A stretch of DNA of 64,000 nt from Robiginitalea biformata HTCC2501. Lineage in GTDB: Bacteria; Bacteroidota; Bacteroidia; Flavobacteriales; Flavobacteriaceae. Shown piece by piece: positions 34,506 through 41,541 of the stretch. Each line of letters starts with the position of its first letter. Within the stretch, counting starts at the first letter, position 1. The translations under genes and the position numbers were made by a program. The stretch is from NCBI RefSeq assembly GCF_000024125.1, contig NC_013222.1:1900501-1964500 (forward strand). The letters are read 5' to 3'. Under the pieces are notes generated by a model. That model worked only from the letters and a program-made list of their open reading frames with translations. It did no database searches and was not told the DNA's origin.

Positions 34506-34712
34506 TTAACAGCAACTTGTCCCTTGTTGGATTGGTGGACATTTCACTGTTCCGTAACTACAATACACGCAACAGTCGCCTTGTTTTGGCTTTAATACTT
34601 TCTCGCAGTTATCACACTCGTAAAAGAATTGACAAGCATCTGTCGGCATAGTCTCCGCCTTTTTATGTCCGCAGTTGGGGCAAGTGATTATTGATTGTAG
34701 TTCTATGTTCAT
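34506..34712 (-). CDS. GDCCVxC domain protein
   Basis: The 68-residue protein has CPNCGH, CDNCEKV and the namesake GDCCVYCSYG, and ends CC. It is rich in Cys pairs that can bind soft metals. The start overlaps the stop of the MerTP gene as ATGA, which indicates translational coupling. Such small proteins are found beside mercury transport genes, so binding of Hg(II) or another thiophilic metal is likely. It is the second gene of cassette C2. Confidence 0.82.
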   Translation of the reverse strand: MNIELQSIITCPNCGHKKAETMPTDACQFFYECDNCEKVLKPKQGDCCVYCSYGTVKCPPIQQGTSCC

Positions 34713-35311
34713 TTAATTTCTTTCTTGTCCGTTACTGAATAGCCTGTTTTTTCAATGGCTTCTTCTATTTCTTCAATGCCTGTTTGGGCCTGGTCAAATT
34801 CAATGATTGCATTTCCGTTTTCGTAAGACGCAGTAGTCTGGATAATTCCTGTCAGTTTATTTACTTCCTGATTTACGTGTTCTTCACAACCCGAGCAAGT
34901 CATTCCGTTTATTTTGAATTCGGCTGTCTGAATTTTTGATCGGTCGGTGACAACTGTTGTATTTTCTGTCTGTGGGAAGAATACGTTTGCATAAGTTGGA
35001 AATGAAAGCATTAGTCCTGCAAAAACTGTCACAATAGCTAAAAATTTCTTTGTCTGAATGAAAGGAGTTTTTTCAGTTGTATCGCAGTCGCAGTCAATTT
35101 GTTTTTGCGGTTTCAGTTTTTGATACCATGCGAACCCAAGCACCAAAACTGTCAGTCCGATTAAATACGGTCGCAAAGGGTCAAGCCAAGAAAATGTCGA
35201 GGCGAGTCCACTTGTCCCTGCCAACAAAGCCAAAACAGGTGTAATACAGCAAAGGGAAGCCGAAATTGCTGTTAAAAGTCCAAGTCCTGTTAGTTTGTTT
35301 TCTGATTTCAT
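34709..35311 (-). CDS. merTP: MerTP-type mercuric transport protein
   Basis: From MKSENKLTGLGLLTAISASL the protein has 200 residues. The MerT part has SASLCCITPVLALLAG with the paired Cys in the first helix, and CDCD in the loop after the second helix. A third helix precedes a C-terminal MerP-like domain with the metal-binding GMTCSGCEEHVNQE. The fusion moves Hg(II) across the inner membrane. No mercuric reductase is in the window, so uptake alone would not detoxify unless merA lies elsewhere. Confidence 0.88.
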   Translation of the reverse strand: MKSENKLTGLGLLTAISASLCCITPVLALLAGTSGLASTFSWLDPLRPYLIGLTVLVLGFAWYQKLKPQKQIDCDCDTTEKTPFIQTKKFLAIVTVFAGLMLSFPTYANVFFPQTENTTVVTDRSKIQTAEFKINGMTCSGCEEHVNQEVNKLTGIIQTTASYENGNAIIEFDQAQTGIEEIEEAIEKTGYSVTDKKEIK

Positions 35312-35356
35312 TTTATTTCTTCTAATACTCTTTGTTGTCTTTTTCCGCTGCCGCAC

Positions 35357-35588
35357 AACGTGCCTGGGTATGCTCCGTTCCGCAGCTTGTTTTGCGCCAC
35401 GGGCGGCGCCTTTTTCCTTTGTGAGCCTGATGTTTCCTCGTGGAGGGTAACGGCTACTTCAGGATGGCGCCTCAGGGACGGCGAGCAAAACAAGCCTGGA
35501 ACCGGGATGTTTCCGGGTTTGATTTCAGGTCAATTTAGGGAAAAAGTTAAAGGTGGGGAAGAGTACGGAATGGGGTATACCCGTTGTT
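35357..35588. repeat. att1: family A site (232 bp) of the first cassette
   Basis: A full copy, identical to att6. It follows the cation transporter gene of the first cassette and precedes cassette C2. Cores: AAC 35357-35359 and GTT 35586-35588. Confidence 0.88.
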
Positions 35589-35600
35589 GTGGTTAGTGTT

Positions 35601-36395
35601 TTATTTACTTAATTTCAATATTCTAAATGCACCTTGTATAACCAAAATAAAAACGATTGTTCCTATTATCAAATCAGGTTTGTTTGAATCCAACAAATTC
35701 ACCAAAACCCCAGCTATTATTACTCCTAAATTAATAATCACATCGTTTGATGTGAAAATCATACTCGCTTTCATATGAGCCTCTTCTTTGCTCTTTGACT
35801 TTTGCAAAATATAAAGGCAAACTCCATTAGCGATAAGTGCGAAAATCGAAATGATTATCATTGTCAAAAAGTCAGGAAGTTCTTCCTCTTTAAAAAATCT
35901 CCTTAAAACTTCTACAAATCCAATGATAGCAAGTGTTATTTGAAAATATCCAGCGAGTTTTGCAATCCTCTTTTTTCTCGTCAATGTTCCTCCAACCGCA
36001 AATAAGCTAATTCCGTAAACAAAGCTGTCGGCAAGCATATCCAAACTGTCGGCAACTAATCCCATTGATTTTGAGATTATTCCAGTTGTCATTTCGATGA
36101 AGAAAAAGACGAAATTTATTCCGAGTACAGACCAGAGTAATTTTTTCTGGTTTGAGTTTTCATTAAATTCCGTTTGGTTGGTCTGTTCGGTAGAGATAAC
36201 CTTTCCGCCCAAATTCAGTTCAAGAACTGATTTTTCGATTTGGTCAATTTCACCGCTGTGAAAAATGGTCAGTTTTCGGTTAGAAATATCAAAGTCTAAA
36301 TTCACAATACTTGAAATGTCGTCCAATTTCATTCGGATTAGATTTTCTTCAGATGGACAATCCATTTTGGTAATCTCAAATATTGTTTTGTTCAT
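35601..36395 (-). CDS. CDF-like cation transporter (second, identical copy)
   Basis: The 264-residue protein is identical to the product of 31808-32602: an N-terminal MDCPSEE domain and a cation-diffusion-facilitator membrane domain with ADSLDMLADSF and TSNDVIINL. The ATG is 31 bases downstream of the cassette boundary. Gene dosage of a metal exporter and its first position may both raise expression, which is inference. Confidence 0.82.
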   Translation of the reverse strand: MNKTIFEITKMDCPSEENLIRMKLDDISSIVNLDFDISNRKLTIFHSGEIDQIEKSVLELNLGGKVISTEQTNQTEFNENSNQKKLLWSVLGINFVFFFIEMTTGIISKSMGLVADSLDMLADSFVYGISLFAVGGTLTRKKRIAKLAGYFQITLAIIGFVEVLRRFFKEEELPDFLTMIIISIFALIANGVCLYILQKSKSKEEAHMKASMIFTSNDVIINLGVIIAGVLVNLLDSNKPDLIIGTIVFILVIQGAFRILKLSK

Positions 36396-36423
36396 TCAAT
36401 CTTCTGTTTTTGACATTAACCAC

Positions 36424-36450
36424 AACTGGTTTTAACCCCAAGATATAAAA
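36424..36450 (-). other. Candidate primary insertion site (attI-like) between recombinase stop and first cassette
   Basis: Only 24 bases separate the recombinase stop codon from the CAAC core of cassette C1. They include the inverted repeat GGTT-TT-AACC at 36428-36437 beside the core. Cassette identity to C6 ends exactly here, so recombination took place at this point. The full extent of the site may reach into the recombinase gene. Confidence 0.6.
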
Positions 36451-37674
36451 TTAAAAACCATCCCCCCTCCGGGATAACAGCAGGTTTGAGGTAGTTTTAT
36501 CGGGGGGCGGGGTTGTTTCCGGCAGGAGCAGGTCCAGGGGGCTCTGGATGTCCAAGAGGTCCTGGCGGGAGACATGGGTATAGACCATGGTGGTTTCCGG
36601 CCGGGCGTGGCCCAGAAGTTCCTGGATGTAGCGGATGTCCACGCCCTGTTCCAGCAGGTGGGTGGCGTAGGAGTGTCGCAGCATGTGGGGGGTGACTTTT
36701 TTGAGGATGCCGGCCCGGCGGCTGTTGGCTTTTAAAAAGGCCCGGATGCTTGTGGCGCTGTACTGCTGCCCGGGGCGGCCTTCGGCCAGGTAGCGCGACG
36801 GGGCGTAGGCCGTGAGGTAGTCTCCCAGCAGGGGGAGGAGCCGCTCGGGCAGGACCACGCGCCGGTCTTTGCGGCCCTTCCCGGCCCGGACCAGCAATTG
36901 CCGTCGCGGGATGTCCACTTCGGCCAGTTGCAGATTGATGAGTTCGCCCACCCGCAGGCCGCATCCGTAGAGCAGGGCAGTGAGTGTGCGGTGCTTCAGG
37001 TTCCGGGTTTGCTGCAGCAGGCGCATCACCTCGGCCTTCCCCAAAACGCCCGGGAGTTTCCGGTCCTTCCTGGGGCTCACAAGCCCCTTGGCCTCCAGGT
37101 GGCAGGCGGGCAGGAAAGCCTCCAGTTGTTTCAGGGCGCTGATGGCCTGCCGGTGGGTGCTGACGGAAACCTTCCGCTCGAGTACCAGCCACTGCAGGAA
37201 GGCCTCCGCGTCCGTCTGGTCTGCTTTTTCCGGCGGTTTCTCGCCCAGGAATTCCAAAAACTGGGCTGCCATGGTCCCGTAGGAGGCGATGGTGCTTTCG
37301 CTGTAGCGCCTTCCCCTCAGGAACTGCCGGTAGGTATCCAGCAGCGTAGGGTTGGCTTCCCGCGCCAGGCGTTCCCTGAATTTTTCCACTTCGCCCTGTC
37401 CGGAAACAATATATCCCGCCTCCCTGAGGTGGCGGATCAGCCCCTTGGCGTGGTTCGGGTCCGGCAGATGCCAGAAGCCCAGGGTGGGGTCCCAGCGGGT
37501 ACCCGGGAACTGTTTGATGCATTCCTTGGCCGCAAAGGAATACCGGAAGGTCACCCGCAGGTAGTCGCGCCCCTTGAACTGGTAAGCGGAGAGTCGGAAT
37601 CGCGTCGGCATGACGGGAAGGTACCTCCATTCCCTGCAGGTGGGTTGCAGTGGGGAAGGGGGCGCCCCGTTCAT
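36451..37674 (-). CDS. Tyrosine recombinase of the cassette array (XerC/D-like, not IntI)
   Basis: The frame has 407 residues; a start at 37611 (MPTRFRL) is also possible. Residues 23-90 form an extra N-terminal domain with FPGTRWDPTLGFWHLP, somewhat like a HARP domain. The core-binding domain (about 108-200) includes FLQWLVLERKVSVSTHRQA, strikingly similar to integron integrases. The catalytic domain has R241 (YGCGLRVGE), K266/K269 (GKGRKDRR), H330 and R333 (HMLRHSYAT), H356 (LLGHA) and Y365 (MVYTHVS). It ends QSPLDLL, another integron-integrase-like feature. The segment between GKGRKD and HMLRH is about 40 residues shorter than in IntI1, so the IntI-specific insertion is absent. GC content matches the chromosome, unlike the cassettes. 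Confidence 0.9.
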   Translation of the reverse strand: MNGAPPSPLQPTCREWRYLPVMPTRFRLSAYQFKGRDYLRVTFRYSFAAKECIKQFPGTRWDPTLGFWHLPDPNHAKGLIRHLREAGYIVSGQGEVEKFRERLAREANPTLLDTYRQFLRGRRYSESTIASYGTMAAQFLEFLGEKPPEKADQTDAEAFLQWLVLERKVSVSTHRQAISALKQLEAFLPACHLEAKGLVSPRKDRKLPGVLGKAEVMRLLQQTRNLKHRTLTALLYGCGLRVGELINLQLAEVDIPRRQLLVRAGKGRKDRRVVLPERLLPLLGDYLTAYAPSRYLAEGRPGQQYSATSIRAFLKANSRRAGILKKVTPHMLRHSYATHLLEQGVDIRYIQELLGHARPETTMVYTHVSRQDLLDIQSPLDLLLPETTPPPDKTTSNLLLSRRGDGF

Positions 37675-37680
37675 CCGAGG

Positions 37681-39648
37681 CTAAGAAGCCAGTTTTTCCC
37701 GGAAGTCGTTGATGATGCCCCCCTTGGTGAGGATTTCTACTTGCCGGGGGGTCATTTTATGCGTTAGCGGGAGGTCCACTTCGTTGTTTTTGTTCAGCAC
37801 CCGCACGGTGATGGGGTTGCCGGACCGGACGCTTTCCTTCAGGTTGCTGAAGCGGATGACTGCCCCTTCCTCAATTTGTTCGTAATCTTCCGGGTTGATG
37901 AATTCCAATGGGAGGATGCCAAAGTTGATGAGGTTCTGCCAGGCAATCCGCGCGTAGTCCTTGGCAATTACGGCCACCTGCCCGAGGTATTTCGGCCCGA
38001 TGGCTGCGTGCTCCCGGCTGCTTCCCTGGGCGTAGTTCTCCCCGGCCACCACCACATGGCCCCCGTACTTCTCCTTGGCCTGCATGGCCCGCTTGTAAAA
38101 GGTATCGTCGATAACGGTAAAGCTGAACTTGCTGATTTCCGGGATGTTGCTCCGGAAGGGGAGGACCTCGGCCCCGGCCTTCATAATCTCATCTGTGGAG
38201 ATGTTGTCCCCCATTTTCAAGAGCACCGGCACCTCGTATGCCTCCTGCAGCTGGTCCATTTCCGGCAGCGACTGGATGTTGGGCCCTTTTTTGAGTTTGA
38301 TCTCCGCCTTGTGCTCTGTGGGGGCCACCAAGAGCTCCTCGTGGATCTTTTCGGTCTCCGGGGCCTCGTATTGCGGGTAGGACATGCCGTAGGATTCCTC
38401 CAGGGTCCGGGGGTCTGTAATTTTACCCGTCAGGGCCGAGGCGGCCGCGGTTTCCGGGCTGCAGAGATACACCTGGTCGTCCTTGGTACCCGAGCGGTCC
38501 GGGAAATTCCGGGGCATGGTCCTCAGGCTGATCGTATCGCTTGCGGGGGCCTGGCCCATGCCGATGCACCCCATGCAACCGGATTGGTGGAAGCGCCCCC
38601 CGGCCTTGATCAGGTTGGCAAAGGCCCGGCTTTCGATCATGTTCTGGATGAGTTGTCGGGAGGTCGGGTTGATGTCGAAGGAGACCTCCGGGTGCACGAG
38701 CCGGTCTTTTACGATGGCCCCGGCAATCCAGAAATCCCGGTGCCCGGGGTTGGCCGAGGAACCGATCACCACCTGGCTGATGGGCTTTCCGGCCACTTCC
38801 TCCACAGGCACCACGTTGCCCGGGCTTGTGGGGCAGGCAATCAGCGGCACCAGTTCGTCCAGGACGATCTCGTCCTCCAGGTCGTAGGTGCAACCCGCAT
38901 CCGCGGTGAGCTCCACCCAGTCGGATTCCCGCTCCTGGGATTTCAGGTAGCGCCGGGTTTCCCCGTCACTGGGGAAGACGGTGGTGGTGGCCCCGAGTTC
39001 GGCCCCCATATTGGCGATCACATGCCGGTCCATGGCGCTGAGGCCCTGGAGCCCATCCCCGTGGTATTCGATAATTTTCCCCACGCCCCCCTTCACGCCG
39101 TGCCGGCGGAGCATTTCCAGTATTACGTCCTTGGCGCTCACCCAGTCCGGGAGTTTGCCCGTGAGACGGACCCCCATGATTTTGGGCATCTTCACGAAGT
39201 AGGGTTGCCCGGCAATGGCCCCGGCCACGTCCAGGCCCCCGGTCCCGATGGCGAGCATGCCGAGCGCTCCCGCGGCGCAGGTGTGGGAATCCGACCCCAC
39301 CATGGTAGCCCCGGGCACCCCAAACCGCTGCATGTGCACCGGGTGGCTCACCCCGTTTCCGGGCCGGCTGAACCACAGCCCGAATTTCTGGGCGGCCGAG
39401 TGCAGGAACAGGTGGTCGTCCGCATTGCGGAAATCCGTCTGCAACAGGTTGTGGTCCACGTACTGGACGGCTACTTTTGTCTTGGCCCGGTCCAGGCCCA
39501 TGGCTTCGAGCTCCAGTTGCACGAGCGTCCCGGTGGCGTCCTGCAGGAGCGCCTGGTCGATTTTAAGGCCAATCTCCGAGCCGGGTTCCATTTCGCCCTC
39601 CAGCAGGTGGGCGTGAATCAGTTTCTGGGCGACGTTCATTTTTGACAT
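37681..39648 (-). CDS. Aconitate hydratase
   Basis: The 655-residue enzyme interconverts citrate and isocitrate in the TCA cycle. Family blocks are SDSHTCAAGALGMLAIGTGG, IACPTSPGN and SGCMGCIGMGQ, whose Cys residues bind the 4Fe-4S cluster, and ENYAQGSSREHAAIGP in the swivel domain. At this length it belongs to the compact group of aconitases. Its stop is 6 bp before the longest possible recombinase start, so the two genes may share a transcript. The full housekeeping motifs show that the platform has not damaged it. Confidence 0.93.
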   Translation of the reverse strand: MSKMNVAQKLIHAHLLEGEMEPGSEIGLKIDQALLQDATGTLVQLELEAMGLDRAKTKVAVQYVDHNLLQTDFRNADDHLFLHSAAQKFGLWFSRPGNGVSHPVHMQRFGVPGATMVGSDSHTCAAGALGMLAIGTGGLDVAGAIAGQPYFVKMPKIMGVRLTGKLPDWVSAKDVILEMLRRHGVKGGVGKIIEYHGDGLQGLSAMDRHVIANMGAELGATTTVFPSDGETRRYLKSQERESDWVELTADAGCTYDLEDEIVLDELVPLIACPTSPGNVVPVEEVAGKPISQVVIGSSANPGHRDFWIAGAIVKDRLVHPEVSFDINPTSRQLIQNMIESRAFANLIKAGGRFHQSGCMGCIGMGQAPASDTISLRTMPRNFPDRSGTKDDQVYLCSPETAAASALTGKITDPRTLEESYGMSYPQYEAPETEKIHEELLVAPTEHKAEIKLKKGPNIQSLPEMDQLQEAYEVPVLLKMGDNISTDEIMKAGAEVLPFRSNIPEISKFSFTVIDDTFYKRAMQAKEKYGGHVVVAGENYAQGSSREHAAIGPKYLGQVAVIAKDYARIAWQNLINFGILPLEFINPEDYEQIEEGAVIRFSNLKESVRSGNPITVRVLNKNNEVDLPLTHKMTPRQVEILTKGGIINDFREKLAS

Positions 39649-39685
39649 GTTACTGGGATTTGAATATTGGGTTCTTCGGATTTCT

Positions 39686-39775
39686 TTGTGTTTCCCTCGG
39701 GCTTTGTGTTTCCCTCGGGTGTTGTGTTTCCAGCGGGTATTGTGTTTCCTGCAGGTTTTGTGTTTCCGGCGTATT
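39686..39775. repeat. 18-bp tandem repeat, five copies
   Basis: TTGTGTTTCC followed by eight more variable bases, often CTCGGG or AGCGGG, occurs at 39686, 39704, 39722, 39740 and 39758 with an exact 18-base period. It lies in the space between the divergent aconitase and nhaA genes, in the aconitase promoter area. The period is a multiple of three, but no gene is convincing. Confidence 0.85.
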
Positions 39776-39956
39776 CTGCAAGCAGACCGCCGGGACAGCG
39801 CATGCAGAGGTCCCTATAACTTACAAAATTCCCGGGGGATTTGTGCGCGGTTCCTGCCAATAGTGTGTCCGATTGCAAGGGAAAATGCCTGCGGGATGAT
39901 TTTTCCCCCGGGCCTTTGGTGGAATACCGCTATTTTGTTAACATAGGCACCGATTT

Positions 39957-41294
39957 ATGAATGAACTACCCTCACATTCCCATTGGGCCCGGTTCAAGCG
40001 GCTTACCCGCCCGCTGTTTTCAGGCGACCTTTCCTACGGCCTGCTGATGGTGGGCGCCGTGGTGACTGCCCTGGTGCTGGCCAATTCCCCCTGGGCACAC
40101 GAATTCCACGCTTTCTGGGAGTACACCCTGGAGGTCCGCGTTGCCGGGGCCAACCTGGAGCTCACCTTCCACGAATTGGTCAACGACGGGCTGATGGCCA
40201 TTTTCTTTTTTGTCATCGGCCTGGAGATCAAGCGGGAGCTGATTGCCGGGGAACTCTCCAACCTGCGCAAGGCGGCCCTGCCGATTATCTGCGCCCTGGG
40301 CGGGCTCCTCTTCCCGGCGCTCATTTTCCTGGGACTCAACCAGGGCGCGGATACCGCAGCGGGCTGGGGGATCCCCATCGCGACGGATATCGTCTTCGCC
40401 CTGGTGTTGCTGACGATTATCGGCAATAAAAAGGTACCCTTCGCCCTGAAAATATTCCTGACCGCCCTGGCCGTGGTAGACGACCTCTGCGCCGTGCTGA
40501 TCATCGCCTTATTTTATACGGACCAGATTGTCTTTGGCAGTTTGCTCTGGGCCTTTGTCTCGTTTTTCGTCTTGGTGATCGCCAACCGCATCGGGGTGCG
40601 GAACCCGTTCTTTTACGGGCTGGTGGGCGTGCTGGGCATTTGGACGGGGTTTTTCCTCTCCGGGGTACACGCCACCATTGCCGGGGTGATTACCGCAGCT
40701 GCCATTCCGGCCCGGGCCGGGATGGATGAGGAGCAGTTCGCCCACAATATCGAGAACCTGATCAAAACCTTCCGGGAACGCCGTGCCACGGATTCCGACT
40801 TTATCAAAAAGGAGAAGCTGGAATTGGTGCGGATCATCCAGAAGGCCGTCCGCAAGATTGTGCCGCCCCTGCAATCCGTGGAGAAGGCCCTGCAGCCCTT
40901 TGTGAATTTCGTGGTGCTCCCGCTGTTTGCCCTGGCCAATACGGGCCTCACCCTGGAGGCCGAAAACCTTGGCCGCCTCCTCGAGCCGCTGTCGCTGGGC
41001 ATTATCCTGGGGTTGGTGGCGGGTAAATTCGCCGGCATCTCCTTGTTGGCGCGCCTGTCGGTAGCCCTGGGGATTGCCCGCCTCCCGGAACGGGTCACCT
41101 GGCCGCAAATTTACGGGGCGGCTGCCTTTGCGGGCATCGGCTTTACCATGTCGATCTTTATCGGGAATCTGGCTTTTGAAAATGCCGATTACCTGCAGCA
41201 GGCCAAACTGGCCATCCTGGTGGCCTTTGTGCTGGCCGTGCTCCTGGGCACGCTCATCTTCAGGGTGTTTGTGCGGGCGGAACGCCCCCGATAA
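39957..41294 (+). CDS. nhaA: Na+/H+ antiporter NhaA
   Basis: The 445-residue membrane protein has about twelve hydrophobic segments. LTFHELVNDGLMAIFFFVIGLEIKRE and GWGIPIATDIVFALVLLTIIG (both cited by their known blocks) contain the motifs of NhaA, and LAVVDDLCAVLIIALFYT holds the paired Asp residues that bind Na+. It exchanges sodium for protons in the inner membrane, in keeping with a marine organism. About 50 residues longer than the E. coli protein, owing to a cytoplasmic loop near residue 270-300. Confidence 0.92.
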   Translation: MNELPSHSHWARFKRLTRPLFSGDLSYGLLMVGAVVTALVLANSPWAHEFHAFWEYTLEVRVAGANLELTFHELVNDGLMAIFFFVIGLEIKRELIAGELSNLRKAALPIICALGGLLFPALIFLGLNQGADTAAGWGIPIATDIVFALVLLTIIGNKKVPFALKIFLTALAVVDDLCAVLIIALFYTDQIVFGSLLWAFVSFFVLVIANRIGVRNPFFYGLVGVLGIWTGFFLSGVHATIAGVITAAAIPARAGMDEEQFAHNIENLIKTFRERRATDSDFIKKEKLELVRIIQKAVRKIVPPLQSVEKALQPFVNFVVLPLFALANTGLTLEAENLGRLLEPLSLGIILGLVAGKFAGISLLARLSVALGIARLPERVTWPQIYGAAAFAGIGFTMSIFIGNLAFENADYLQQAKLAILVAFVLAVLLGTLIFRVFVRAERPR

Positions 41295-41314
41295 TCCCTC
41301 AACCCCCTGTTTGC

Positions 41315-41518
41315 CTATCGATTCCCTACAGGGGCAACCCGCGTACCACCCCCGCCCCCCAGGTAGGGATGCCCCTCAAAACCCTTGTAATCCGGGTCTT
41401 GGGCCCGCGGGTCGTTTAATTCCTCTGCGGGTCTTTTCCCAAAACTCAGTTCAAAGGCGCGACGGTGCTGCGCATCCCAGTCCTTGTTCGCAACGATATA
41501 ATCTTTTGTCGGGCCTGC
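41315..41518 (-). pseudogene. C-terminal relic of a sulfatase
   Basis: An open frame of 67 codons with no start reads AGPTKDYIVANKDWDAQ, then FELSFGKRPAEEL, then NDPRAQDPDYKGFEGHPYL and ends at a TAG at 41315. FGKRPAEEL is the characteristic late motif of secreted sulfatases, which normally continues YDLxxDP before a DPR segment. Here about 20 residues between them are missing. The frame is closed upstream by TGA at 41519. It is therefore a remnant with an internal deletion. Confidence 0.6.
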
Positions 41519-41541
41519 TCATTGACTGGCCGAATGAATAA

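Larger units (their letters stand above)
14057..36426 (-). mobile_element. Integron-like cassette array
   Basis: About twenty-five units, mostly with one gene followed by a palindromic site, all but two genes on the minus strand, AT-richer than the flanks. Twelve units have 9-10 bp perfect terminal inverted matches unique to the unit. Order from the recombinase: transporter, merTP/GDCCVxC, two-helix protein, DinB, tail-anchored protein, transporter, membrane protein, DUF1059, two-helix protein, DUF6090, HEAT, VOC, esterase, ABM, DUF6090, and older units. Relics below 14 kb suggest an earlier, longer array. Confidence 0.8.
35356..36426 (-). mobile_element. Cassette C1: first cassette, identical copy of C6
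   Basis: The same 1,071 bp as at 31563-32633 with no difference found. It occupies the position next to the recombinase gene, where an integron would insert a new cassette. Terminal match: GTTGTGGTTA (35586) and TAACCACAAC (36417). Confidence 0.88.

Noticed and set aside
20883..35588. Family A repeats read as MITEs or insertion sequences
   Set aside because: Transposons leave direct target duplications. Here the flanks of each repeat do not match each other, while the two ends of each intervening gene unit are inverted and unit-specific.
20883..35588. CRISPR-like interpretation of regular repeats
   Set aside because: Spacing is gene-sized and variable, the repeats are 50-230 bp, and no cas genes are present.
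5260..36426. Prophage or integrative conjugative element
   Set aside because: No structural, packaging, relaxase or conjugation genes are present; the units are unrelated metabolic or membrane genes.
36497..37630. Second long minus-strand frame (377 codons) overlapping the recombinase
   Set aside because: It is rich in Pro, Gly and Arg with no motif, as expected for a shifted frame of a GC-rich gene.
36451..37674. Calling the recombinase an integron integrase IntI
   Set aside because: The IntI-specific segment before the HMLRH motif is missing and there is an extra N-terminal domain, so only functional analogy is claimed.
37876..39645. A 589-codon plus-strand frame antisense to aconitase
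   Set aside because: Aconitase motifs are complete on the minus strand; the opposite frame is a high-GC artefact.
39636..39878. An 80-codon frame with a repeated GNTxPxGNT text upstream of aconitase
   Set aside because: It is a translation of the 18-bp repeat and overlaps the aconitase start; no start signal or homologue is known.
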